A stretch of DNA of 64,000 bases from JAGQOZ01 sp041399205 (GTDB taxonomy: Bacteria > Planctomycetota > Planctomycetia > Pirellulales > Pirellulaceae). Below the pieces are notes generated by a model. That model worked only from the letters and a program-made list of their open reading frames with translations, was not told the DNA's origin and searched no databases. Location: positions 372,001 through 436,000 of the forward strand of contig JAWKTK010000003.1 of NCBI GenBank assembly GCA_041399205.1, in the 5' to 3' direction. The stretch's first letter is position 1. Each line of letters starts with the position of its first letter. Below, in pieces: positions 26,869 through 36,178 of this stretch. Made by a program: the position numbers and the translations under genes.

Positions 26869-27933
26869 TTACCGTTCATAGATAGGAAGAAAGCGGTAAT
26901 TCAACGCCATGGACAAGACGCTCATTCCCGTCGAATAAGCGTTGCCGCCAATCGATCCGTCGTCGCCTTGTTCCTGCTGGATCATCTCGGTGTTCATCGC
27001 ATTCCATTTTTCCCACGCTTCAAAGTCGCCTTGAAACAGGGCTTGAGCTTGATAGTACCGAGTGTAATAGGGCCAACCGCTGGAGGCTGGTTGGTCAATA
27101 CGATCGCTCAAATATTTGATGGTTGCCTTGAACGCTTTGCCTTCCTTTTCTTTGGCAATGGCCAAGGAAAGACAAGCGATCGACGTCCGAGCGTTCGAAT
27201 CGCCAAACGCAAAGCCGACACTGCCTACTTGATACGCCACCGCGCCGCTATCGTCTGTCGATTGCTCCAGTAGCTTTACCATCTTTTCCATGTTGGTGTC
27301 GGGAACTTCAATCCCTGCGTTCTTAGCAGCCAGCAGTGCCACAATGTTGGCACCCGATACCGACACATCCGCGTCTTTGGCATCGGGCGTGTATCGCCAA
27401 CCACCGTACGGATTCTGATCTTGGCATTCCAACGTCACTTTGACGGCGGCCTCGAGCGCCTCGCCAATCGTCTTGCCTTTCTTGCCGGCATCTTTCCACA
27501 GCAGATCGTCATCCACGGCGCCGTAGGCTTCGGCCAGAGCTAGCGTGCCGAACCCGTGATGATACATACTGCCATGGTCGTTCCCGTTGGTGGAAAGCAA
27601 ACCTGTTTCCGATTGTTTGCTGATGATCGAACGCAACGCTTTGCGAATCGCATCGGCATAGATTCCGTAGTTGGGATCTTCGCCACTGGACAGCAGCGCC
27701 AAACAGCAGATGCCATCCACGCCGGGACCTTGGCCGTACGACGTGTTTTGCCACGTCCCATTGTTCGTCTGCGTCTTCACCAAGTAATCCAGTGCCATTT
27801 CCGAAGTCTGTTTGACTTCAATCGGCACCGGAGTCCCCGTGCGAATGCGCAAGCCTTGCCCGTGGGCTGGCATTAACAATGCCAGCCACGTCACGGCAAA
27901 CACGATCCCAGAACCACTCCGCAACCAACGCAT
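26869..27933 (-). CDS. Exported prenyltransferase/squalene-cyclase-fold repeat protein
   Basis: The protein has 354 residues with a signal peptide (about 1-25, ending AHG). The rest forms alpha-toroid repeats of the prenyltransferase/squalene-oxidase type. Repeated units include ALDYLVKTQTNNGTW, CCLALLSSG, YGGWRYTPDAKDADVSVSGANIVAL (read in two parts) and TSIACLSLAIA. The DADVSVS stretch recalls the cyclase acid motif, but export and context argue against a real cyclase. Proteins of this type regularly sit in planctomycete MoxR/DUF58 clusters. It lies between the coiled-coil gene and the giant thioredoxin protein, with tiny gaps. Confidence 0.8.
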   Translation of the reverse strand: MRWLRSGSGIVFAVTWLALLMPAHGQGLRIRTGTPVPIEVKQTSEMALDYLVKTQTNNGTWQNTSYGQGPGVDGICCLALLSSGEDPNYGIYADAIRKALRSIISKQSETGLLSTNGNDHGSMYHHGFGTLALAEAYGAVDDDLLWKDAGKKGKTIGEALEAAVKVTLECQDQNPYGGWRYTPDAKDADVSVSGANIVALLAAKNAGIEVPDTNMEKMVKLLEQSTDDSGAVAYQVGSVGFAFGDSNARTSIACLSLAIAKEKEGKAFKATIKYLSDRIDQPASSGWPYYTRYYQAQALFQGDFEAWEKWNAMNTEMIQQEQGDDGSIGGNAYSTGMSVLSMALNYRFLPIYER

Positions 27934-27934
27934 A

Positions 27935-28519
27935 CTATCCTCCAGTTTGTCCTTCCAATGCTGAAAAGTAAGCGTCCAATTCGCTACGAAACTCTTCCGG
28001 GATACCGCTCTTTGACGAACCAGTCGATTGATCGACGATGCGTTCTTCGGTCAGCGTATCGTCACCGATTCCAGCCAACGCCGACGGCATGCTGGCTTCG
28101 CCTTCGCCACCGCCGCCACCCGGAGTGGAGCCGCCGCCACCGCCACCTCCGCTGCCAGAGCGCTTGGTGATCAGCAGAGCTTCAATGGCTTCGGTTTCGG
28201 CCGCAATAGTTCCGCTTCCCGTTTCGGAAACAGCCAGCAAATCGACGGCATCTTGCATGGCACCCAAAGCCGTTTCCAGCTTCTTCAGTTCTTTACCATA
28301 GTTCTTGCCTTCGTCTTGCTGTAGTTGTTCCAGCTGGTCAATGACGGTTTCCGTGCGAATCCGCAAGTTGTCTTGCGTCTCCTTAAGTGACGTCGACGCC
28401 AGCTCATGCTGTTGTGGTGCAACGGCCGGTTTGGTCTGTTCTACAACTCGAGTTTCATCCCTTAAATTCACTTCTGCTTTTAAAATTCGTAATACTTCCA
28501 ACACAATCGATGGCGGCAA
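27935..28519 (-). CDS. Small coiled-coil protein with Gly-rich segment
   Basis: The protein has about 194 residues. The first half is predicted coiled coil (VLEVLRILKAEVNLRDETR onward; heptads to about residue 95), then comes a Gly/Ser-rich low-complexity stretch (about 122-142), and it ends with EEFRSELDAYFSALE. There is no membrane segment or signal. The start codon appears to be TTG at 28519, twelve bases after GGAGG; an upstream stop leaves little choice. It sits between the DUF4175-like and prenyltransferase-fold genes and is presumably a partner of that cluster. The function is unknown. Confidence 0.65.
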   Translation of the reverse strand: MPPSIVLEVLRILKAEVNLRDETRVVEQTKPAVAPQQHELASTSLKETQDNLRIRTETVIDQLEQLQQDEGKNYGKELKKLETALGAMQDAVDLLAVSETGSGTIAAETEAIEALLITKRSGSGGGGGGGSTPGGGGGEGEASMPSALAGIGDDTLTEERIVDQSTGSSKSGIPEEFRSELDAYFSALEGQTGG

Positions 28520-28558
28520 ACTGTCGCCTTTTCCTCCGGGTCACGTCCCGCCGGACTG

Positions 28559-31132
28559 TCAGCCAGGGCCGACGATGATTTCCGCCCAGCGGTCTAACTG
28601 GTCTGACCAGTACTCCGCCTGCGCGATCGTCTCGCCGGACATGTTCCTTGCCACATCAATAGACATCTCTTTGAAATTGCTAACCACTTGCGTTTCACTC
28701 ATTTCATCCGCAACCGTTTTGTAGTTGCTGCGCTGAGTGCGTTCGAAGTAGGCCATCAAATCTTCTTGAATTAAGCGAACGTCAGTCGAAGTGTCGACTT
28801 GCAACGTTTGCAAGCCTCGCAGTTCCTGCGTCTGCACCTTGGGCAGCGCCGGAGCGACTTCGCCGAATGCGGTCGGCAAGCTGCCGTGCAGTGTCGACGC
28901 AATCTTGAGTTCGTTGTCAGCCGCGGCCTTCAAGCGTTTGACGAACGTGCTGCCCTGCAAATCGGCCATCAGTTCGGCTAGTTCGCCCATAACCTTGTTG
29001 AATTCCTCCAGCAACTTCTGCTGTTCTTCTACGGCTTCGTCCATTTTCTGGCCAGCCGGACAACTGCCGCCACCATTCGACGGCGGGCCAGCGATCGTGG
29101 TTTCTGGCAAGCCCAACGGTGCACCGTCAGAAGGCGAAGCTCCTTCTTCATCGCTCTTTTCTTCATCGGCATTTTCTTCAGGATCGCGATTTGCGCCGCG
29201 AACCTTATCGCTGATGCTAGGAGCCGTGGGCGGCGAACCTTCTGACGCCTTGGCTGCGTTGGCGGCTTCGGCCAGTAAATTCGCCACGGAAGGCATGTTC
29301 TTGCTGGAGAGGCCTTTCAAAGCGTTTAGCATCTGAGCCCATTTTTCTAGCGAAGCGACGTTGAATTCGTCATTGCGCAACGCTTCGCTAATCAATTGCT
29401 CGCCCGACATCGTCAAGCCGGTTAGACGCTGCGCGTTCGCTCGTTCCGCAGCCGCTTGTCGAGCGATCTTTTGTCGAGTCGCTTCGTTATCCAATTCTTC
29501 TGGACTGAGCGTTTGCAGTTCTTGGTTGGTTTCCAACAAGCGTTGCTCTTGATCTCGAACTTCCAACGCCTGCCGTTCCCAATCCTGCAACTGCTCCGTC
29601 ACCCAAATCATGTGTTGCTGTCGATCCAGCACATAGATCCGATAAACCGGCGAATAAGAACGTGCTCGATCCGGCAAGTAATCTTCCGCATACACTTTCA
29701 AATGAATCACTTGCGGTTTGATGCCTAGCTTCTTGGGACTGAACGCACCTTGCACAGTCAAACTGGACTTCAGTTGATCACCGGACGCCAGCAGGTATTC
29801 GCCTTGTTGCGGATTCGGATTCCGCAAAGTGTCCTCGACTTCGCTCCATTCGACACCAATTTCTTTCACGCCAAAGTCGTCACCGGCCAATACTTCAAAG
29901 CTGAGCGTGTCTTCGTCCAGCAACACTTTTTCTGCCGGCATTTGACTGCACTGCACCGTAGGTGCTTGGTCCTCCACGGCGCGAATGCGAATCTGAAACG
30001 GCGTGCGAGCTGACAGGTTGTCGACATCGGTCCAGCGAAGTTCATGTCTCGCCAATTCACTCACATCCACCGGCGGCAGTTTAATGGTCGCACCTGTCAA
30101 CACAATTCCGTCGGTGCGATTGTCAACCGTTGCTTCCGCAAGTTCTCGGCTGGCCGTCGCTTCAAAACGGGCCTTGCTCCCTTTAACAATGGTGACCGAA
30201 CCGCTACGAGCGTCTCGTTGCAAAGGTGGATGGCCCAAATAATCAGGCAGCTGAATATGGGCCGTCAAGGCGGTCAGTTCGGGACGCGACTTTGGTTCGA
30301 CCAAGCTATTGAGTCGAGCATCACCGACGGCCAGTTTGACTTTGGCGGGTTCGGTCTGCGAAGGAATTTCAAACGAATAAGCTTCATCTGCCAATTCGCT
30401 GCCGATGCGGTCCTGCCGGCCGTAGCGAGCCGTTCCCGACGTCGGTTTCCACACGGTGGAATCTTTCAGCTGAGCGGTGACGGTAAACGGTTCGCCAATC
30501 GGTACCACAATGCGTTCTTGCAAGTCGGCCAGTTGAGCGAAGGTATATCGAGTGATCGAAGCGAGCGGTGCGCCCCAGCGAGCCAACGCGTTTACGCCCG
30601 CTCCGGGAATGCACAGTGCCGCGACCGTTAGCACCGCGAACAGACCAGCCAACGCGCCCTTCTGCTTGTGACGAGGTTTCGGCACGGACCGTAAAAAGTC
30701 GATCTGACGAGTGTCATCGGCAACTTGCTGAATGGCCGCTTCGCATAACCGAGGTGACGCGTTGCTGTCATGGTGTTGGACCAATTCGATCACACCGAGC
30801 AAACGATCACCCACTCGAGGTTGATCTTGCGCCAAGAGCCGAGCCAACGCGGTGAGGCCTCGCGTTCGCCAAATCCAGCGATAAAGTTTGGCCGGCAAAT
30901 AGATGAGTAGCGCGGCCATCGCTACCAGCAATGTGGCCGTGCGGAGCCACGCCGGTGTTTCGCCCAGGCGGTCCAAGACAAACACGGTCAAATAAGACAG
31001 TGCCATCAGGGTGCCAGTGGTGAACACCGCTTCCGCAGTTTTGACCGCCCAGACTTTGCGGCGAAACTGCAACAGCTTCGCTCGCAAGTCGGCAGGCAGT
31101 TCAAACTGCATCTGTCCGTTCACAAGTTTCAT
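28559..31132 (-). CDS. DUF4175-like large membrane protein
   Basis: The protein has 857 residues. Two N-terminal membrane helices (about 35-55 and 62-80) and a third at about 165-185 precede a long extracytoplasmic region with Ig-like beta modules. The C-terminal third has coiled-coil helices and an acidic/Pro-rich disordered stretch (about 640-700). This layout matches DUF4175-type proteins that accompany MoxR/DUF58 operons. It may take part in envelope assembly or stress response; no enzymatic motif is seen. The next gene upstream is separated by the 850-base repeat array. Confidence 0.75.
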   Translation of the reverse strand: MKLVNGQMQFELPADLRAKLLQFRRKVWAVKTAEAVFTTGTLMALSYLTVFVLDRLGETPAWLRTATLLVAMAALLIYLPAKLYRWIWRTRGLTALARLLAQDQPRVGDRLLGVIELVQHHDSNASPRLCEAAIQQVADDTRQIDFLRSVPKPRHKQKGALAGLFAVLTVAALCIPGAGVNALARWGAPLASITRYTFAQLADLQERIVVPIGEPFTVTAQLKDSTVWKPTSGTARYGRQDRIGSELADEAYSFEIPSQTEPAKVKLAVGDARLNSLVEPKSRPELTALTAHIQLPDYLGHPPLQRDARSGSVTIVKGSKARFEATASRELAEATVDNRTDGIVLTGATIKLPPVDVSELARHELRWTDVDNLSARTPFQIRIRAVEDQAPTVQCSQMPAEKVLLDEDTLSFEVLAGDDFGVKEIGVEWSEVEDTLRNPNPQQGEYLLASGDQLKSSLTVQGAFSPKKLGIKPQVIHLKVYAEDYLPDRARSYSPVYRIYVLDRQQHMIWVTEQLQDWERQALEVRDQEQRLLETNQELQTLSPEELDNEATRQKIARQAAAERANAQRLTGLTMSGEQLISEALRNDEFNVASLEKWAQMLNALKGLSSKNMPSVANLLAEAANAAKASEGSPPTAPSISDKVRGANRDPEENADEEKSDEEGASPSDGAPLGLPETTIAGPPSNGGGSCPAGQKMDEAVEEQQKLLEEFNKVMGELAELMADLQGSTFVKRLKAAADNELKIASTLHGSLPTAFGEVAPALPKVQTQELRGLQTLQVDTSTDVRLIQEDLMAYFERTQRSNYKTVADEMSETQVVSNFKEMSIDVARNMSGETIAQAEYWSDQLDRWAEIIVGPG

Positions 31133-31272
31133 GGTTCGTTTCCTTGTTAAGCAGGTTTGCAGCCCGCTACCATGTTGGTGGACGCGAGATTCGCATCAAT
31201 TACGTCTGTTCACTTCAGGTCACGTTGTTGTTTTGTAGTCAATCGTCTTGGCGTTTGTTCGACAGGAATTCC

Positions 31273-31738
31273 AGCCGTTTGTTCGTCAGTCATCCCAGCC
31301 GTTTGGGCCAGCCCCGGACATTCATTCGGTTGAGGTCCGGGCTAGCGCCCAAACGGCTGGAATTCTTGGTGCTGTTCGTCGCTAACGTGTCGGTCTAAGG
31401 TCCGCTCGCTCACGCTTCGGGCTAGGATTTTTCTGTCACTGTTGTTTCTTAGGATTTTGGGGACTCGTCACCTCGTCCATTACCGTTGCTGGCAGGGACT
31501 CGTCACCTCGTCCATTACCGGTTTTGTAATCGTATGCGATATAAGTCACCCCAGCCGCTTGTTCGTCAGTCACCCCAGCCGCTTGGCGCTAGGCCCGGAC
31601 ATTCATTCGGTTGAGGTCCGGGCTAGCGCCCAAACGGCTGGAATTCTTGGTGCTGTTCGTCGCTAACGCGTTGGTCTAAGGTCCGCTCGCTCACGCTTCG
31701 GGCTAGGATTTTTCTGTCACTGTTGTTTCTTAGGATTT
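31273..31738. repeat. Duplicated 250-bp repeat block
   Basis: Two blocks, about 31273-31521 and 31553-31776, share the same order of parts. The order is a CCAGCCG(T/C)TTG stretch, a hairpin (GGTCCGGGCTAGCGCCCAAA region, next to a CCCGGAC arm), TCTTGGTGCTGTTCGTCGC, a REP half (CGCTCACGCTTCGGGCTAGG) and then the GGGACTCGTCACCTCGTCC unit. They differ at a few positions, so the duplication is not brand new. It sits in an otherwise compact gene cluster. Confidence 0.8.
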
Positions 31739-31740
31739 TC

Positions 31741-31978
31741 GGGACTCGTCACCTCGTCCATTACCGTTGCTGGCAGGGACTCGTCACCTCGTCCATTACC
31801 GTTGCTGACAGGGACTCGTCACCTCGTCCATTACCGTTGCTGACAGGGACTCGTCACCTCGTCCATTACCGTTGCTGACAGGGACTCGTCACCTCGTCCA
31901 TTACCGTTGCTGACAGGGACTCGTCACCTCGTCCATTACCGTTGCTGACAGGGACTCGTCACCTCGTCCATTACCGGT
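31741..31978. repeat. Tandem array, seven copies of a 35-bp unit
   Basis: Copies begin at 31741, 31776, 31811, 31846, 31881, 31916 and 31951. Each contains GGGACTCGTCACCTCGTCCA and TTACCGTTGCT(G)ACA. Two more copies are at 31460 and 31495. The last copy ends five bases before the stop of the VWA-like gene. The whole unit is conserved, so there are no CRISPR-like spacers. The same core appears in inverse orientation at 61571-61692. Confidence 0.92.
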
Positions 31979-31982
31979 TTTG

Positions 31983-34190
31983 TTAGATCGCTCCTTTTGC
32001 CTTACGTCCAATCCAAAACGCAGTCAACAGAATTAACAGTGTACCAGCCCAGTAGGGACTTGCCCAAATCTGTTTTCGCCGCACGGTTGGTTCGGGCGGT
32101 GGTAATTCTAAAATTCGATCACAAATCGTTTCCAATTGATCGTACGCAATCGTTTCGGCTCGCGTAATCTTCGCAATTTCTCGCATGACATCGTGACGAG
32201 CCGGTTTGCCAACAATCTCTTTTTGTTTTCCTTGAACTCCAACTTCCGCCTCCAAAACGGCCGAAGTTTCGTTGCAGCGAAGCGTCACCTTATATTGGCC
32301 AATTTGGTCGGGCGTGAATCGAGCGGAATAGAGCCCCCAGTCGGCACCTTCCGCTTGTTGAAACCGAAGCTTGGTCAATTGTCCGCTGGGCGAAGTGATG
32401 TCGGCCGCAACGGTTCCGCCGTTCATCGGCACTCCGCTGGGGTCCAAGACGGTCGCATTCATCGTCACGACATTGCCTGGTTCCGGCCGGTCGGGCGAAT
32501 AGAAGAATCGCAGCATTTCTCCTTCTGCCATATGGCGCTGGTAGGCCATCCAACGAGCGACCTGGCCCCAGAAGCGATAATGATATTTGTCTTCCACACC
32601 TTCTCGCCAACGCCACGCACCATCGGTGCCCATGAAAAGAATTTTGCCCGTGCCCATGGTTTTGGTAACCAGCAGGGGTGCTCGAGATTCTTCGTGCACC
32701 GCCAGCACTTCCGTTCCCGCCTTGTGCCGTAGCGCGGGACTGCGCCATTGGAAACCAGGTAGCGAACGCCAGACCGCCGCGTTCTCTTTGGCCGTATCTG
32801 CCAGTTTGGTCAACAGGCTGTTCTGGCCCAATTCGGTCAGAATGAAATTCGAAGGGACTCGGGAACCAAAACCTCGACGAGCGGATTCGTCCAGCACCAC
32901 GGGGTACAGATCAGCGAGTTCCGACGTTTGTAACGAATACTGGTAACCTTTCGGACCCGGCATGAAGATCAGACCGCTGGCTTGATTTTCGACCAACCCG
33001 CGAATCATTTCGCACTGCATTGCGGTCAACTGGCCTTCAACCATGCCGACGTCGCCCAAGAAGACAACGTCATACTTGGACAACTCTTCAATGGTCGCGG
33101 GAAACTCTTTGATATAGCCCGACCCACCGCCTCGTTTGGAAAGTCCCGGATGGAACAACAAGCACGAAACGTCCACGCCGGGATCTCGTTCCAAAGCGTT
33201 GCGAAGATAGCGGTATTCCCAACGAGGCAGCGATTCGACGACCAACACTTTCAACGATTCGGCCTTGATAGAAACCTTCACCGTCTTGGTGTTATTGCCG
33301 CGAATCGATTCTTGCGAATGCGCCGGCACGTCCAGTGTCAGTTGTACGTCACCCAAGTCGGACGGCGTCCAAAAGAAAACGTCTTGCACTTGGCCCATGG
33401 CTGGCACCACAATTTGTTTGGTCAGTTCCTGCCCCGAATCCATGGTCAACGCCACTTCCACTTCGTAGTCGACGGCAATGGTGCTGCGAACGGTAAACGG
33501 AATCTGCAGTGACTTGCCCACGACCGAAAATGTGGGTGGCTCCAGCGAAGAAACTTCAATGTCCGGCAACGCCACTTCGCTGCCGATCGCGGCCGTGTAG
33601 ACGGGCACTTTGTTGATGCGAAGCCGGGTGGCCGCGTTGGCTGGCGCTTCACCTTCGTTCCAGTCGCCGTCGCTGACCAGCAAGACCGCTCGCAGGTTAT
33701 TGAACTTCTTCAGCGAATCGCCCAGTGCGGAATCGATGTCGGTGGCTTGCCGAGGATCGATTTGGCCGGTGCTGGGATTCGCTTGCGAAGAAAACTTCTC
33801 TTGCACCACGTCGACTTCTTCGCCCAGCTTGCTCCAATCGATGGCTTTCAATTCCTTTTGCAGCCAAGCGGATCGTGGTATTGGTTCGGCCGTGGGGTCG
33901 GTGGGTGACAATACGTCAGACGTTTCCATGCTGGCGGAATCGTCGTATAGCACGGCCAACGTGGGCCGTTCGGTGGGCCGATAGACCTCTTTCCATTCGG
34001 GCTGGCAAAGCGTGATCGCGGCCATGGTGCAAATCACGATTCGCAATAGTTCCAGTAGCCCAATGCCTCGATCAAAGCCGCTCTTGCGCCACGCCCAGAA
34101 CGCCAGGCCAATGACCACCAACAGTGACACCAATGCTAGTCCGATGACGACGGGCGACGTGGTGAAGGTGAGTTCGCGAGTCATATTCAT
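31983..34190 (-). CDS. VWA-like membrane protein with glutamine-amidotransferase-like region
   Basis: The protein has 735 residues. Two N-terminal membrane helices (about 15-35 and 46-62) are followed by a VWA-type stretch with DDSASM (metal-site-like DxSxS) and a VLLVSDGDWNEG block, then Ig-like modules. A class I GATase-like fold follows (VVFLGDVGM and GLIFMPGPKG blocks) and a final helix ends the chain (about 712-730). The frame is open to 34229, but the ATG at 34190 overlaps the upstream stop as ATGA and is preferred. It belongs to the MoxR/DUF58/BatA group that likely acts as a chaperone or stress system. Confidence 0.8.
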   Translation of the reverse strand: MNMTRELTFTTSPVVIGLALVSLLVVIGLAFWAWRKSGFDRGIGLLELLRIVICTMAAITLCQPEWKEVYRPTERPTLAVLYDDSASMETSDVLSPTDPTAEPIPRSAWLQKELKAIDWSKLGEEVDVVQEKFSSQANPSTGQIDPRQATDIDSALGDSLKKFNNLRAVLLVSDGDWNEGEAPANAATRLRINKVPVYTAAIGSEVALPDIEVSSLEPPTFSVVGKSLQIPFTVRSTIAVDYEVEVALTMDSGQELTKQIVVPAMGQVQDVFFWTPSDLGDVQLTLDVPAHSQESIRGNNTKTVKVSIKAESLKVLVVESLPRWEYRYLRNALERDPGVDVSCLLFHPGLSKRGGGSGYIKEFPATIEELSKYDVVFLGDVGMVEGQLTAMQCEMIRGLVENQASGLIFMPGPKGYQYSLQTSELADLYPVVLDESARRGFGSRVPSNFILTELGQNSLLTKLADTAKENAAVWRSLPGFQWRSPALRHKAGTEVLAVHEESRAPLLVTKTMGTGKILFMGTDGAWRWREGVEDKYHYRFWGQVARWMAYQRHMAEGEMLRFFYSPDRPEPGNVVTMNATVLDPSGVPMNGGTVAADITSPSGQLTKLRFQQAEGADWGLYSARFTPDQIGQYKVTLRCNETSAVLEAEVGVQGKQKEIVGKPARHDVMREIAKITRAETIAYDQLETICDRILELPPPEPTVRRKQIWASPYWAGTLLILLTAFWIGRKAKGAI

Positions 34191-36178
34191 GGCGTCACCA
34201 CCTTCTTGGTTCGAACGTCGGGCAAGCACAACGCCGCTTCCACAATCAAGGCGATCAGCAGCAGCAGTACAAACGCCTGCCAGATTTCACTGACCAGCGA
34301 ACTCGCTCCTTCCACTTGATCTTGCACAATGCGATAGTTCAGCCCGCCGAATAATCGTTCCAATTCACTGGACGTCAATGTGCCGGGATTATCTTCCGCC
34401 GACGGACGATTCCGAGCCAACAAGCGGTCACCTTCTTGGTAGATGCCGGCGACAAAACGTTGTTCGCTGGACAGTGTTCCTTCTTCCCAGCCGTCGATGC
34501 GTTGCCAAGCGGGCGCGTCTTCGTCGACAAGCTGATCGCCAATCAAACCAAATTGCGATTCCAGCAAACGTTCCGCTCCGTCCGCTAGCGCTCGCTGCAC
34601 CATCACAAAATACGCAATGCCGGCTTGCGCCAAATTAGAGAACGGTTGTTGCGGCAGCGTGGCACAGAAGTAAACGCCGCCATGATCAGTAGGAATGCGT
34701 TGCAGCAACGCGTCGCCACTTTGCAAATGCGCCAACACTTGGCCGGAACCCGTGAGTCGGCGGAAGTCATTCACGATAATTCGGTTCACGGGTAGCGGCG
34801 AACCATTGTCCGCGTGCGCCAACAGTCCGGAATCGTCTCGCCAATCCTTCACGGCTTGTTCGTCCGGGCCCAGAGTGAGTTTGTCCCAGTCGCCCCATTT
34901 CACGCCTTGAAACGATTCGGTCGAATCATCTTGCGGTGGGAAGAAGACAATCTGGCCTCCGGCATTGATGAATGCCTCCAGTTTCTGAGCTGTTTCTGCT
35001 GGCGGCAAGGCTGCTTGCCACATGATCAATGACGTTTCGTTCCATTCGATCGAACCGATTTCATCGGGCCGAATGATCTTGGCTTCGGCTGTTGATTTTT
35101 CCACCGGCGGAGCAGCGGCTAGTTTCAACGCCCAAGCGGAACCAGGCTGATCGGAAACCACCACGGTTCGCTTTAGAATGTCATTGCCGTAGGTGAAATA
35201 GAACACGCTGTCGCGAGGGTTCACGTCGGGCGGCAGTTCTACCTTGCCCCAACCAAACTCTTTCTCTTTGTCGATCGGGACGAACTGATCATCCAGCGCG
35301 AACGATTCGCCTTGCATTTCCACATCGATTACCGTGCGAGCTCCATCTACCACAATTCCGACGGGCAGTTTGGCGGAACCGTCGGCTTGCGATCGGCGAA
35401 TCTGAATGTCCATCACCAGTCGATCCGTATCGGTGCCTCGTTCACGACGCAGTTCGCTAATGCGAATCGACGCGTTGTCCGCAGCTGACTGACTGTACGC
35501 TAACAAATGAAATTGCACGGGCTGCTTCAGTTCTTGAAAACCGCTGCGAATCGCCGCCCATTGGCCTCCTTCGGAATTCCAGTCACCGCTTTGCGTATCA
35601 CTGCAAATCCAAATGTCGGTTCGGCCCGCTTGATTAGAAACAATGTAGTCCAGTGCGCTTTGCATCATGGCCGGCAGATTGGCGTCGGCATCGGTCGCTC
35701 GCGTTTCCGGGATTTCACGGAGCGAAGCAGCCGATTCCAGCGTTTGCGGAGTGTTGCGAGTGCTTTCGATCAGGACCAGATTCGGCGGTTCTCCGGTTCG
35801 CTCCAACGCCGTGGCGATTTGTTCCACCGCCAACGAACGCTTTGATTCGTTGGTTTGCATGTCTTGCTGAGCCATACTGGCCGAGCGATCCAGCAGCAGA
35901 ATGATCGTATCGGGCTGATCACCAAACCAAGAAAACCACCGTCCCGACATAGGTCGGCTAATGGCAAACAGCAGCCCGGCGACGCCCAGAATCCGCGCCA
36001 GCATAATTAAGAAATGTCGCAGTCGCGTTTTGCCTCGGTTCTGTCGAGTGGCTTGCAGCAGAAACTGCATCGCTCCCCATTCCACAGTGCGATGCCGCCG
36101 CAAGTTGATCAAATGAATGACCAGCGGAATCAACGCCAGCGGCAGGCCCCACAGCAACCACGGTTGGAGGAACGTCAT
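34187..36178 (-). CDS. BatA-like membrane protein with VWA-type domain
   Basis: The protein has 663 residues. The N-terminus has the BatA signature (LQPWLLWGLPLALIPLVIHL and the RHRTVEWGAMQFL stretch), a second helix at about 57-75, then a VWA-like domain starting IILLLDRSASMA with the DxSxS metal site. The chain continues with beta modules and ends with a membrane helix (about 635-653). It overlaps the DUF58 gene and the next VWA-like gene by four bases each. BatA-type proteins form membrane complexes with MoxR and DUF58 proteins; the client is unknown. Confidence 0.85.
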   Translation of the reverse strand: MTFLQPWLLWGLPLALIPLVIHLINLRRHRTVEWGAMQFLLQATRQNRGKTRLRHFLIMLARILGVAGLLFAISRPMSGRWFSWFGDQPDTIILLLDRSASMAQQDMQTNESKRSLAVEQIATALERTGEPPNLVLIESTRNTPQTLESAASLREIPETRATDADANLPAMMQSALDYIVSNQAGRTDIWICSDTQSGDWNSEGGQWAAIRSGFQELKQPVQFHLLAYSQSAADNASIRISELRRERGTDTDRLVMDIQIRRSQADGSAKLPVGIVVDGARTVIDVEMQGESFALDDQFVPIDKEKEFGWGKVELPPDVNPRDSVFYFTYGNDILKRTVVVSDQPGSAWALKLAAAPPVEKSTAEAKIIRPDEIGSIEWNETSLIMWQAALPPAETAQKLEAFINAGGQIVFFPPQDDSTESFQGVKWGDWDKLTLGPDEQAVKDWRDDSGLLAHADNGSPLPVNRIIVNDFRRLTGSGQVLAHLQSGDALLQRIPTDHGGVYFCATLPQQPFSNLAQAGIAYFVMVQRALADGAERLLESQFGLIGDQLVDEDAPAWQRIDGWEEGTLSSEQRFVAGIYQEGDRLLARNRPSAEDNPGTLTSSELERLFGGLNYRIVQDQVEGASSLVSEIWQAFVLLLLIALIVEAALCLPDVRTKKVVTP

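Noticed and set aside
26869..27933. Toroid protein considered as a real squalene/hopene cyclase
   Set aside because: At 354 residues it is about half the length of a cyclase, carries an export signal and lacks a convincing catalytic acid motif in context.
31741..31978. Regular 35-base array considered as CRISPR
   Set aside because: The complete 35-base unit is conserved from copy to copy; there are no variable spacers and no cas genes in the window.
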